DNA of 64,000 nucleotides. It comes from Siphlonurus alternatus. Its lineage: Eukaryota > Arthropoda > Insecta > Ephemeroptera > Siphlonuridae. The notes under the pieces are model-generated. The model was not told where the DNA came from, did not search any database, and saw only the letters and a program-made list of their open reading frames with translations. Location: NCBI GenBank assembly GCA_949825025.1, contig OX463788.1, forward strand, positions 21,867,971 through 21,931,970. Reading direction: 5' to 3'. The translations under genes were made by a program, and so were the position numbers. Shown in pieces: positions 35,162-45,546 of the stretch (the stretch's first letter is position 1; each line of letters begins with the position of its first letter).

Positions 35162-35904
35162 GATGATGTGGAGCAGCGACGAAAATGTAATAACACTGAG
35201 CACGTACCGGAGAGGAATGGTAAGAAATTCCCTTCTCTGTCCTTTATATCAATTGAAATTTCATCTATTTCTCCCTTAGCTATTGGAGTGTATTGAGGAT
35301 TATTAAACATAATATTGCCACTTCCACCATGAATATATGAAGATATATCTAAGGTTAATGTTTTCAAAATTTGACAAATTGAATCACCAAAAAGCTGTGG
35401 CTTCACTATATTGCAGAACACATAAGCTTGACTAGGTAAACCAACATTTAAATTAGGTACGTGAGGAGCTTGAATAGACGTTCCAAAGAAATCAGTGTTA
35501 TTCGGAAATCCTAGCTGTAAAGCTAATATTTTGGTTAATCTAAGTCGAATATCACCTTTTATATCAGATTTACAAACAACTTTACCCTGTTCCAATTTAA
35601 ATGTATATTTCTGCTCAAGATCTAGTTCAAGTTTCGTCAGGATATTTTCTATGTCTAATGTATATAAATTACTTAATATACATCTCTTCTTTGTCATTCC
35701 ATCATATTTTACCCATGCTTTGTTTCTATCACCATAGAAATTGCACAAACTCATTGGATAATGTAATTCATGAAGTGCTACTTCCCAAGAGTCACAAAAG
35801 TTAATTCTTCTTTGAAGCTTGTTAGTAAATTTAGATGCAGTATTGTGAGGATGTATAGCAATTGAAGAGTCAGATAGAAGAGTAATGAAGAAATCGTCAT
35901 CCAT
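35158..35904 (-). CDS. Minor capsid (penton-like, single jelly-roll) protein
   Basis: 248 residues. The opening FITLLSDSSIAIHPHNTAS then KLQRRINF and WEVALHELHYP is the conserved start of Polinton penton-type proteins. The rest is beta-rich with ALQLGFP. The ATG shares one base with the integrase stop (TAATG at 35904) and its TGA overlaps the start of the core-like gene. It probably forms the vertices. Intact. Confidence 0.85.
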   Translation of the reverse strand: MDDDFFITLLSDSSIAIHPHNTASKFTNKLQRRINFCDSWEVALHELHYPMSLCNFYGDRNKAWVKYDGMTKKRCILSNLYTLDIENILTKLELDLEQKYTFKLEQGKVVCKSDIKGDIRLRLTKILALQLGFPNNTDFFGTSIQAPHVPNLNVGLPSQAYVFCNIVKPQLFGDSICQILKTLTLDISSYIHGGSGNIMFNNPQYTPIAKGEIDEISIDIKDREGNFLPFLSGTCSVLLHFRRCSTSS

Positions 35905-36965
35905 TATGTCTTTAAGTCACTTGCTTTTATCCAACTATTAAATTGTTCAGGATAACCTCTCCAGCTGACGAATAACTGTTTACTGATGCCTGTACCTTTA
36001 GTCTTTAGAATTTTATCTATCACATGGAACTCTGGGAGATTTACTTTCTGCAATTCTTTCTCATAAAATCTACCAAAAATTTTCTCATTTTGTAAATCTA
36101 CTATTTCATACATAGGTGGCCTCCTATTTAATACTTTCTTAACTAAAAATATTTCTTTTGAAAAGTTATTTTCATAACCTTTCTCAAATACATGTTTTTG
36201 TTTGCTGATTCTCACATGATCGTTGACTTGATATTTTGGATTGTTTTTAGTAATCGGAATTTCGTATTGGTATAATCTCTTCCATACAGATAGAAAATTG
36301 TGTTCAGTTACACTATCTGGTGTAGTTCCTATACTCCTATGGTATGTTGAATTATAACTATTTACAATATCTTGCAGCACATCAATGTATCTATTGTTTC
36401 CTGTGTAGGAAAAATATCTCCATATTTTAGTCTTAAGAGTTCTTATAAACCTCTCAGCTATGCAAGATTTAATGTCTGAATTTTCAGTACTATACATTTC
36501 AATATCTTTTTCTTTTAAAAATTTCTTCAATATAGCGTTTTTAAATTCTAATCCCTTGTCTACACATATCTTTAATGGTTGGCGGTTTACCAAACTAATG
36601 ATATCACTAAGTGCTTCCTTTACATTTGCAGCTGTTTTATTTTTTATAATTCTTACCATTGCAAATTTGCTAAGTACATCAATAGCTACAAAAATGTATC
36701 TATACTCATCGTTTTGATCCTTATATCTCTGCATATCTGCTATATCTATGCTCCAAACTTCATCAATATTGGTAACGAAAAATCTATCTCTTGTGAATTT
36801 TTTTCTCATTGGAGCATGCAAAGTATAAGCATCTTGGCTCATTAAAAATTCTTTTATTTTGGAATTTGAAATTTTTTTGGACACATATTTTCTGAGATTT
36901 GTGTAACTACTAAAACCAGCTGGATGTGAAGCATCAAAATAAATTGAAGCTATATCTTCCGTCAT
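35904..36965 (-). CDS. Retroviral-type integrase with C-terminal chromodomain
   Basis: 353 residues. The N-terminal Polinton-specific part (HPAGFSS, QDAYTLHAP) precedes an rve core. The catalytic triad is Asp74 (WSIDIADM), Asp136 (KICVDKG) and Glu171 (AERFIRTLK), a D-D-E with 34 residues between the last two. An SH3-like region follows (VNDHVRISK). Residues about 314-352 are a chromodomain (FVSWRGYP, then SWI), which may steer insertion to particular chromatin. Integrase generates the 6-bp duplication seen here. The start overlaps the upstream stop (ATGA). All key residues are present. Confidence 0.95.
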   Translation of the reverse strand: MTEDIASIYFDASHPAGFSSYTNLRKYVSKKISNSKIKEFLMSQDAYTLHAPMRKKFTRDRFFVTNIDEVWSIDIADMQRYKDQNDEYRYIFVAIDVLSKFAMVRIIKNKTAANVKEALSDIISLVNRQPLKICVDKGLEFKNAILKKFLKEKDIEMYSTENSDIKSCIAERFIRTLKTKIWRYFSYTGNNRYIDVLQDIVNSYNSTYHRSIGTTPDSVTEHNFLSVWKRLYQYEIPITKNNPKYQVNDHVRISKQKHVFEKGYENNFSKEIFLVKKVLNRRPPMYEIVDLQNEKIFGRFYEKELQKVNLPEFHVIDKILKTKGTGISKQLFVSWRGYPEQFNSWIKASDLKT

Positions 36966-37726
36966 ATTTTAAATTTAGACCAGCCTGAGATAGATGGAGC
37001 AGAAGAGACACCTTTCCTTGCTGTAGGTACTGTTTTGGCCCTTGAAGAAGAAGCAACGTTCGATGTTAGTTGATGAGAAGTTGTGGCTGTACTGGGCTTT
37101 AATTCTTGATACGTGTCTGCTATATTCTTACCTATATAACATTTTGGAACATTTGAATCAACCACAGCCAAAACAAATTCATTCCATCCGATTGGATTCC
37201 TCAATGTTTTTCTTTGAACTGCATTACAAACTAAATCTACTATATTAGAATTTTTTATAATATTACCATTTACTTCAATTTCTCTATTCTTGCTCCATGA
37301 TACTATATTAGCATCATGTAATAGAGATAGTAATTCTCGACCTTTTTCTTTCAATGTTTTAGGTAGTGCTTTGTTAACTAGCTTTAAAATTTTTGGGTCA
37401 GGAGTTTGTCTACCAATAGAAACCTCAGTGCTTTTTATAGGAGTACTATGATTCTCACTATTTAAGTCTGACATAGCATTATTAATATTATCTACTTTCT
37501 TTGTTATAGTATTCACAATAGGAATCTCAATAGCTTTTTCCTTCTCTTTCACCAGATGTAAATATTTTTGAAGAGTCTCTGAATACATCTTCCATTTCAT
37601 TTCATCACTATCTTTTCCATTATATAGTATTGTATGCATATCCTTGTCCAAGTCATTAAGCTTCTTTGTATCTAACCTTGCAAATATCTCTGGAGGTACA
37701 AGTATCATTTTAGTTGAATGATCCAT
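36962..37726 (-). CDS. Polinton integrase-neighbour protein, 254 aa, unknown function
   Basis: Complete form of the protein whose first 77 codons were copied into the polymerase chimera. N-terminal MDHSTKMILVPPEIF and a helical LQKYLHLVKEKEKA region, then a domain with NSNIVDLVCNAVQ and PIGWNEFVLAV, and a Ser/Thr-rich tail. Proteins with this plan are common in animal Polintons but have no assigned role. Residues 1-77 lie in the right inverted repeat and the rest is unique. It overlaps the 109-aa gene stop and the integrase start. Confidence 0.8.
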   Translation of the reverse strand: MDHSTKMILVPPEIFARLDTKKLNDLDKDMHTILYNGKDSDEMKWKMYSETLQKYLHLVKEKEKAIEIPIVNTITKKVDNINNAMSDLNSENHSTPIKSTEVSIGRQTPDPKILKLVNKALPKTLKEKGRELLSLLHDANIVSWSKNREIEVNGNIIKNSNIVDLVCNAVQRKTLRNPIGWNEFVLAVVDSNVPKCYIGKNIADTYQELKPSTATTSHQLTSNVASSSRAKTVPTARKGVSSAPSISGWSKFKI

Positions 37727-38055
37727 TATTGAAATAGTCTAGATATTAATGCGCCAATTACAGGTGCAAGCAAAGGTATTAGAAAATTTCCACCTTTTTG
37801 TATTATTTTCCTCTTATTCTTCCAAGTACCTGATTTTTTAACAATATTTCGTAAATATTCTTTGTGTTTCCTATACTTTCTCTTCAGATTATCATTCAGA
37901 GGAATATTTCCGTTCAGTATGTTCAAAACACATTCACAAAGAGTGCAAGTAAGATTTTTATCAGCGTGCTTCAATAGAGCATTCCTAAGTTCAGGCTTAG
38001 CATTCAGAACTGTTTTTAAAATGGCTACCTGCTGCTCTGTCAGTGGATGAGCCAT
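37726..38055 (-). CDS. Small basic Polinton protein, 109 aa (right copy)
   Basis: Identical in sequence to 28362-28691. Here it precedes the intact 254-aa gene with a TAATG overlap, its likely original context. Confidence 0.8.
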   Translation of the reverse strand: MAHPLTEQQVAILKTVLNAKPELRNALLKHADKNLTCTLCECVLNILNGNIPLNDNLKRKYRKHKEYLRNIVKKSGTWKNKRKIIQKGGNFLIPLLAPVIGALISRLFQ

Positions 38056-38061
38056 AACTGA

Positions 38062-38715
38062 TTATTTTTTCCCTTGCTTTTTATTTTTATCTTTTGGTAC
38101 GTATATGACTGGATATCCTGGTTCTTTTTCTCCTAATATATTTGTCCTAATTCTGCAGTGATCAGGTGTGCTCTGAGTAAGATCAACAAGCAAATAACCA
38201 TGCGCTCTCTCTGTTGAGTCCTTATAAGCTTCCTGAATGTATTTAGGACTAGAAGGATATATTTGGCGTGCCAGGTGAGCAATTTGTGCACTATCTCTAG
38301 GGTTTTTGAAAAGTATCAAGTAATGTGTATTTAAACTTATATCCCTAGCACCTTTTGACTGATGAAATATATTCTGTGTAATGAATATTACAGATGTATT
38401 TGAGTGATGAGAGCCTCGAGTGAATAAATCAACTATACTTGGTCCACTCTCTCTCATGAGATCATCAATAATTATTAGCCTGGGAAGAGTACAATCCTCC
38501 CTTGTTATATCTTCTATACCTTGCTGAAATTTTATAATATTTGCTAAAGAGCTAATTTCTGGATGCCATCCTGAATAGCACCATAAAATGTCCTCAAACT
38601 TTGTATTACAACACTTTAAACCTTCTAATATCAACTTCTCCACAAAATATGATTTACCACTACTAGTTGGACCTGCTACACAAGAAGTAAATGGATGCTT
38701 CAACCTCAAGTCCAT
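38062..38715 (-). CDS. FtsK/A32-type packaging ATPase (right copy)
   Basis: Identical to the 27702-28355 protein, with the same Walker A and B motifs. It lies upstream of the small basic, integrase-neighbour, integrase and capsid genes in one minus-strand series. Confidence 0.92.
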   Translation of the reverse strand: MDLRLKHPFTSCVAGPTSSGKSYFVEKLILEGLKCCNTKFEDILWCYSGWHPEISSLANIIKFQQGIEDITREDCTLPRLIIIDDLMRESGPSIVDLFTRGSHHSNTSVIFITQNIFHQSKGARDISLNTHYLILFKNPRDSAQIAHLARQIYPSSPKYIQEAYKDSTERAHGYLLVDLTQSTPDHCRIRTNILGEKEPGYPVIYVPKDKNKKQGKK

Positions 38716-38914
38716 GTTTATGACTGATCAATTTTTAAAATGTTCTATAATTTATATATTGTTTTTATTGTACTATAGTATTATATATATATTTAAAGAC
38801 TATGGTTATAAGGATTATATAAAATTAGAAATTAAATGCACATTTCATTTTTATATTTTTATTCGGGTATTGTAATCATAAGGTATATAAAATACAACAT
38901 GACATTACAAAACA

Positions 38915-40006
38915 TTACTTCCTAGGTGATGGAAGACCTGTAGAGGATGATTCACATACTCCTTGCCCTAACACAACAAAGTTGACATAATGTTCAATAC
39001 ACTGGGCTAAGACCGGCTTGAGAGCCTTCAACTGAACCCAAGTAGGGGCACAAATAACAATTCTCTCAACAGTACAATTGTCTACATCACGTTCAATGGC
39101 TACATATCGTGAAACACTTGTTTTCTCAAACAAGCATCTCACATCGGAACTATCAACAAGGTGAAAGTAATTCCAATTGCATGCTGGATCATCAGCATAG
39201 TACATCATGCCGTGGTTGATCAGATCCATCCCATCCTTCATAAAATCTACAGCAGGCAATTGAATTTCGTTTTCCCCATGCTTGAATACAATGACAATTC
39301 TTTCATCTATATCCAACTTGCTATCAGTGAGAGTGCATACCCTAACTAACATTTCATTGCCAATAGTGAAGTCAGCAGCAAGTACGATATCCTGGTTGGA
39401 CAGCTTCCTCCGCTTCCTCTGAAGTTCCTCAACGTCACGTTTTCTCTTCCCAACCCAGCCAGGAAGAGAGTTCAGTGCCTTTTCCACGTTCACGGGAAGA
39501 CATATGCAGTCCATATCGTTCAAAGCATTCTCGTTACTCATGAGAAGGCCTGAGACAGTAGGCTCCTCGATGTGGATGAATCTCCTGGGCTTTGGATCCA
39601 CGTTTTCTTTGTCGCTGTCATTGATCTCATCATCAGTTTCATTGCCACTCTCGGTAGAAGGAGAGGCAGGTGGAGATGGCGTTTGCGATGCAGGTGGAGA
39701 TAGCATTTGCGAAGCAGGTGCAGATTGTAGACCATCATCTGTGGTGTTTTCATCAGATGGAGGTAGAGGAATTGATGATACGTCAGGAGAAGAACAGCGA
39801 CGAGGAGTTTGTGGAGAAGATGGAGGCGGTGGAGGTGTGGCAAATAGGTCTGGAGATGCAGGACGACGACGACGAGGAGTTTCAGGAATAGCAGATTTCT
39901 CAAAAGATGGGTTGATGGGAGAAATAGGTACTTGGGTAATAGTTCTTGTACTCTTACGGCGTCCAGTAATGGATGACGTATCCATAGCGGTCTTTGATAA
40001 AGACAT
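38915..40006 (-). CDS. Pro/Ser-rich 363-aa Polinton protein of unknown function (right copy)
   Basis: Identical to 26411-27502; start at the ATG at 40006. It is the first gene after the right-end promoter. Confidence 0.75.
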   Translation of the reverse strand: MSLSKTAMDTSSITGRRKSTRTITQVPISPINPSFEKSAIPETPRRRRPASPDLFATPPPPPSSPQTPRRCSSPDVSSIPLPPSDENTTDDGLQSAPASQMLSPPASQTPSPPASPSTESGNETDDEINDSDKENVDPKPRRFIHIEEPTVSGLLMSNENALNDMDCICLPVNVEKALNSLPGWVGKRKRDVEELQRKRRKLSNQDIVLAADFTIGNEMLVRVCTLTDSKLDIDERIVIVFKHGENEIQLPAVDFMKDGMDLINHGMMYYADDPACNWNYFHLVDSSDVRCLFEKTSVSRYVAIERDVDNCTVERIVICAPTWVQLKALKPVLAQCIEHYVNFVVLGQGVCESSSTGLPSPRK

Positions 40007-40108
40007 AGTAAAATATATCCAATATATATTAGATATCAATAATTGATCTCTGATTATTCGCTTGATTTGGTGTCAAGGAAGATTCAGACCGAGAAAGAGC
40101 GTGCCCCG

Positions 40109-40116
40109 CTTATATA
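40109..40116 (-). promoter_or_regulatory. TATA box for the right-end gene cluster
   Basis: Mirror of 26301-26308, about 100 bp before the ATG at 40006. Confidence 0.55.
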
Positions 40117-40265
40117 GGCCTATATTTTCGATGTCAGCATTAATTCGATACACTCAAAAGGAGAAGTGTAGAGGGGGTATCACTTAAGGGGAAAGAAAGT
40201 GGAGGGGCTGAATATAGATCAGTGCGCATGCGTGAAGCTTTTGTATGCTTATGTATTATAATAAT

Positions 40266-40498
40266 AAAACATTATATGTTTTAACATTGGAAGCATAGTA
40301 ATTGTGTATACTTCCTATGGTACACATGTATTATACGATTTAACATTGGTAACATAGTAAATACGTATACTTCCTATGTTACACATAGATTATATGATTT
40401 AATATTGGTAAAATAATAATTATGTATACTTCCTATGTTACACATGTATTATACGATTTAACATTTTTAACATAGTATTTACGTATACTTACTATGTT
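40266..40498. repeat. 59-bp subterminal tandem repeats, right end
   Basis: Mirror of 25919-26151, four units. Confidence 0.85.
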
Positions 40499-40509
40499 AA
40501 ACATATCAG

Positions 40510-40521
40510 TGCGCATGCGCA
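40510..40521. promoter_or_regulatory. NRF-1-like palindrome, right end
   Basis: TGCGCATGCGCA, mirror of 25896-25907. The second, partial site is at 40223-40232. Confidence 0.55.
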
Positions 40522-40724
40522 GAACTTTCATGTGTGTAAAACTATAAAAAAGTATATTACATGCCATAATTCTATCATATTTAACATAGGTATCATACTT
40601 AGTTCCTATACTTCCTATGTTAAGTTCAGTATAGGAAAATCCCATGTTAAATGTGATAGAATTATTTTCATCACCTCTGTCCCCTTCTTGCGGGAAGTTT
40701 ATATTTTCCCCCTCGATTACTACT

Positions 40725-40730
40725 TATATT
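40725..40730. other. Target site duplication, right
   Basis: TATATT, identical to 25687-25692. Confidence 0.93.
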
Positions 40731-42627
40731 ATTAACATTTTTTTTAAGCGTTAAATTTTTTAGATAATTTATGCTGACTACCATTAGTAACTATAGTTTT
40801 GCATTAGAAAAAAAAAAAAAAAAAAAGGAAAAAATCAATGTTATTAATATATTATGTATAATTATATTATTATGAAATAATACATGGTTGCATGTTTTAA
40901 CTATTTACCTTGTTTGCTTGCTGAGCGAATGCCTTATTACCTGGTAAGCCAAACATGGTGACCCGGACAGCTGTGCTGCACGCAAACTAGCAAGCTAGCA
41001 AGCATAATAGCTTCACTATAATATTATATACTCTTATTTGATCAATGTACCCATGCACCTTGTTATCTTGCAAACCAACACTCCATCAAACAAAAGCAGC
41101 AAATTTCCGGAATTGGACGGGTGTCGAAATGCTGAAGAACGTCGGTTGTTTTTCTGGATCTAGTTTGATCCTTAGGTCACACGCAAGCTGCTTCATAACT
41201 AAAACCAAGCGTTATTTAATTATAATAAGCAATGCTGCATGGGAGGTCAACACAATCGAAGTATAATATGTAGGGTAATTAAACCATGCACTTATCTTCA
41301 TTGCGCTAAAATTACCTTAAATCTGATAGTTGACTGCATAAAATCTCCTCTCAAATTTACATTATTATATACAGAGTATTTTCAGTAGTATATACGTATT
41401 AGTAATGGGTGCGATTCACAAAGCAATTAGCCAGGTTTTTAACCACGTTTAACTTAACCACGTTTAACTAGATGGTTTAACACGTAAAACAGGTATAGTT
41501 AAACGTGGTTAAGCTAAACGTGGGTAGAAACCTGGCTAACTGCTTTGTGAATCGCACCCAATATATATATATATATATTATGTTCTACAAAAGAACATAC
41601 ATTATTTTAATATAATTCAGTACAATATTTTTCTATATATATATTATCATAAATATATTAGTGACATGTATAAAGTAATAATTGTTTTTCATTGCAGAAT
41701 CATAATTATACCTCCATGGACACCAAGAATCTAAAGGCTTTTTTTTTACTATTATTATTTGATTGTTTGATTGTATATGTTTGTTTTTGTTTGCTTACTT
41801 AATTGCTCTATATATATAATCTATAATTTTTTTTTTTTTTCAAAATTAATTGATTTGAAATAGTATAAAAAGCGTACATAAAGTTATTAAACTAATGATC
41901 TATATATTGATAAGTAATTCTTTAAAGAAAAACCATAATATTAAGATAGCATAAAGCATATTTGTACTGTATGCATACATTATAACTATTAACTGACAAC
42001 ATCCGTAGCTTAGAGACCGTAAAAAGGTGATGAGATTGAACGGAAGTGAATTTTGTTACAAATTTTTGTCAGTATCCACCAGAAGGATTATAACCGGAAG
42101 ATAAAACCAGTATATCCATTTTTTTTTTTTGCTTCCCTCCTGCAACAGTTGCATATTATACTGTATAATATTAAATTTGCATCCTATATAGGAACATGAT
42201 TAGGAACTTTGGATGGGGGACAGCTGAACCATACTAAAAATTCCTGTATGCAACAAACAGCAAATCAATGTAATTTTAAAACTCACGGTGTTTTGCTTAT
42301 TTTTTTAATGATGTGAAATTAAATATATATTATAGTTTTGCTTCATATTAGTTGTAATTGATAAATATTAAATAATGATATTTAATTATAAATGATTAAA
42401 TCTGAATTTTATGTAATGAAGGATATAAATTTTCTCATAATTATTTACAACTGTTGTATTTTCATTAAATAAACTGTTTACATTGTATTAATTAAATTGA
42501 AAAACAGCCTGCGATATGCTAGTGTTTATATAGAGGATGACAGAAGTAAATAAGGTTTCATATAATTATCTCTTATTTTCATTATCATAAATTGAATTTT
42601 ACAATTTTTACAGCCTAAAGCGTTACC
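40731..42627. other. Intron 1 segment right of the Polinton
   Basis: AT-rich without a gene. It holds MITE copy 2 (41407-41559) and poly-A/T runs. Confidence 0.55.
41407..41559. mobile_element. Palindromic MITE, GGGYGCGATTCAC family, copy 2
   Basis: Starts GGGTGCGATTCACAAAGCA, ends with its inverse, and is flanked by AAT at 41404-41406 and 41560-41562. It differs from copy 1 by scattered substitutions and small indels near the centre. Confidence 0.8.
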
Positions 42628-43900
42628 ATGCATAGAAGAAATGAAATACCAATTAAAAACCTACAAATAATTATGGTGGAACATAATTTACTATTACAGA
42701 AATTATACAAATATGGTATAAGGGGTAACTGTCTAGAATGGCTTAAATCTTTTCTAACTAATAGGACTCAAACAGTTGAAATTTCACCTAATAATAATTG
42801 TAAATTCAATTCAACCCCCACATCCCTTCTATATGGCTTGCCTCAAGGTACCTGTCTGGCACCAATATTATTCATTTTGTATATTAATGAGCTACCACTC
42901 ATAATTGATAGTAATAATTGTCTCATTATTAAGTATGCTGATGATTCCAATTTGAAAGTTACTGGTTGCAACAATGAGGACTTGTTAACTAATATAACAA
43001 ATTCAATGGTAAATGTAAAGTCATATTTAAATGGTTTAGGTTTAATTTTAAATTTAAACAAAACAGAAATATTGCAGTTTCAAAATATTAAAAATAAAAA
43101 CCCAATTCTTGATTCTGTCTCTTTAAATAACTTAAACATCATACCAAATAACAGCACTAAATTTCTGGGTGTAATAATAGATAAAAATCTACAGTGGATT
43201 GACCATATAGATTTTGTATGCAAAAAAGTGTCATCTGTTATATTTGCAATTAGAGAACTGAGGCATGAGTGTGAAATACAATGCCTCAAAACTTTATATT
43301 TTTCAAATTTTTATTCTTTTTTGAAATATGGTATTATCTGTTGGGGCCATTCTCCAGAAATAAACAGACTCTTTATTTTACAAAAGAAGGTAATCCGTCT
43401 CATGTTTTTTATGAAAAAGAGAGGTTCTTGTGTAAAAATATTTAAAGAGCAAGGTATTTTAACACTACCTTGTATATTCATTATGGAATGTGTAATGTTT
43501 GTAAAAAGAAATACGGCAGATTTTAAACAACATGAAGTGCATCATAATCATAACACCAGAAACCTAAAAAATGTAATAACTCCAATTTATTGTAAAATGA
43601 ATATGTATAAGAAGGGACCCTTTTTGAGTTGCTTGTCTTTGTATAATAAGCTGCCTAATGATGTGAAGTGCATCGAAAATTTAAATGTTTTTAAAGTGAG
43701 TGTTAAAAAGTGGCTAGTAAATAAGTGTTTCTATAGTGTACAAAACTACATGGACTATGAATGACTTCAAGTAATGTTAAATGACTCTATTTCTTAGCTT
43801 TAGATTGACTTGTCCTATAAACCTCAACATTTATCATGTATATGAAAATATGATTGTAGGAACTAATGGAATTAATAAAAGAATTTTGAATTAAAATTAA
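42628..43900 (+). mobile_element. Jockey/CR1-like LINE, 5'-truncated
   Basis: A 378-codon open frame (42628-43764) plus a short 3' UTR ending near AATAAAAGAATTTTGAATT at about 43890. Only the second half of the reverse transcriptase remains: the KYGIRGNCLEWLKSFL, GLPQGTCLAPILFILYINE and KYADDSNLKV motifs are intact. The thumb has KFLGVIID and ICWGHSPEINRL, and the C-terminus has ILTLPCIFIMECVMF and HNHNTRN. The part before residue 25 no longer fits RT motif A, so truncation or divergence starts near 42650. The lack of stops suggests fairly recent arrival. Confidence 0.82.
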
Positions 43901-45179
43901 TTTATTTGTAACTTTATATAGGTCAATTTTTATTATTTGGAATATATCTTTAATAAAATGGTGCTCGTGATTTAGTACATAATTGTTAATGTTTGATTAA
44001 ACGCAACTGATGGGTATGTACAAATTAAGGCTAGCTAGAGAAGTATTTTCGGTGCGTTATAAACACGACCATAACCCTCTGTTAAATGTGACGGCTACTG
44101 TAGACAGTTAGTCACAAGGGAGAGTCAATTAAAAAAAAAAGGCATGCAGATTTAGGATGCATGCACGACTTTAGTTACCTCAGTGGAATTCAAATTCAAT
44201 TCGCCTACGCAAAAACTATTCTCACTAATAAATATAAAAGCTGAAATGAAAGCATGGTAACTTTCTGACCGTCTCGAGTTATACTTTGTGTAGATTCAAT
44301 TTAAACTTAGATTATTGATTGGCTCGCCGACAAGGTGAAACTTCTGTAAAGTAACCGTTGTATCTAGGTTTTTATTATTATTAATTTTAAAACAACAATG
44401 AAATGTGTTTTGAGTGTAACAAACAAATGTAAAAATAATTTCAGCAACAACGAGAGTACAAACGTCCCTGCGTGCAATGTAAAAGATCACGTATTTGACA
44501 CAGCTGAAATGAGAGTGCCATTGAAATATTGGCTTTCGTTCAGAGAAACTATAGAAAAACTTTTAAAACCGTCACGAATATACAAAAACTACGATATTAA
44601 CGTAATCATAATCATTTTATAAAAAATGTATATTGTACTCTCTTCCACATTGCACTCTCACTGTTTCATTTGTTAAGTAAAATTACGTGTTTTCAATTTT
44701 GTATTATTTCGAGAATAATTAGAATGCTTTCAGGATTTAAAATATATGTATTGTATAAAATATATTATAGATTATGTATATTTATATATTTTATTTATAA
44801 AAATGTGTAATAATAGTTTGTTTGTTTAATTGTGAGTGATTAATTCATTTGTCAACATGGATTGATATGTAGCCTAGTAATTGTTATATATATTTTTTTT
44901 AACATTCTTGACGTGTATTTGTTAGCCAGCATAATTCGTTTTGACGTTTGCCGCACATGCCATGCTGTTGCTAGGTTGCTACCACCTACCACCACTGCGA
45001 CGAATAATTTGATTGTGAGATTCATCAATAACGTGGCAACAACATCAGCTGTAGGCACACGTTAAACTGGCCAGGCAGGCAGACAGCAGGTTGACTGCGG
45101 CAGTCTCTGTAGTCCGTTTAAAATTTAAGTTTATAATAAAGGCGTCATTGGAGTCAACAGTTCAAAGATCAATCACTCC

Positions 45180-45354
45180 CAGGCGCGGATCCAGGCGGGG
45201 GGGCTGGGGGGGCTGGGCTGCAACCCCCCACTCTCCCGAAATTTTGGATTTAACATGGGCAATATAGGTGTTTCTCCCACTCCAATTTTTTTCAACATTA
45301 AGCAGCCCCCCTCCCCCCCCCCCTCGCCGAAATTTTTTACTGGATCCGCGCCTG
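45180..45354. mobile_element. hAT-like MITE with CAGGCGCGGATCCAG ends
   Basis: 175 bp. Left end CAGGCGCGGATCCAG, right end CTGGATCCGCGCCTG. Flanks are ATCACTCC (45172-45179) and ATCACTCT (45355-45362), a 7-of-8 match to an 8-bp duplication typical of hAT elements. The interior is G/C homopolymer-rich and non-coding. Confidence 0.8.
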
Positions 45355-45473
45355 ATCACTCTTACTCTCCTTGTCTAGCTCCTGTGTATGTCACTGCATT
45401 ATATAGTCATCTTCTCGACTTCCGATATCCGCCTTCTTGATGGCCCGCCTGCGACATCAAGCAAGCAGATGGA

Positions 45474-45475
<2 letters not shown>

Positions 45476-45543
<68 letters not shown>
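45476..45543. repeat. (GA)n microsatellite
   Basis: About 68 bp of GA repeat. Confidence 0.96.

Positions 45544-45546
<3 letters not shown>

Larger units (their letters stand above)
25693..40724. mobile_element. Complete Maverick/Polinton DNA transposon
   Basis: 15,032 bp between 6-bp duplications. The ends begin AGTAGTAATCGAGGGGGAAA and are exact inverted copies. It encodes family B polymerase, integrase, packaging ATPase, adenain-like protease, major and minor capsid proteins, basic core-like protein and small unknowns, the full Polinton set. All matched points in the two ends sum to 66,417, meaning no net indel over 3.2 kb of inverted repeat. Insertion is therefore recent, or the arms are kept equal by conversion. 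It lies in intron 1 of the minus-strand host gene. The polymerase is 5' truncated and fused, so autonomy is doubtful. Confidence 0.96.
37496..40724. repeat. Right gene-bearing terminal inverted repeat
   Basis: The inverted partner of 25693-28921. Because the 254-aa gene runs intact across its inner edge here, this arm is the likely donor and the left arm the copy. Confidence 0.95.

Noticed and set aside
34642..35203. Longer N-termini for the major capsid and core-like proteins
   Set aside because: They begin with TTG and GTG. The ATGs at 34641 and 35161 fit the overlap spacing with the neighbouring genes.
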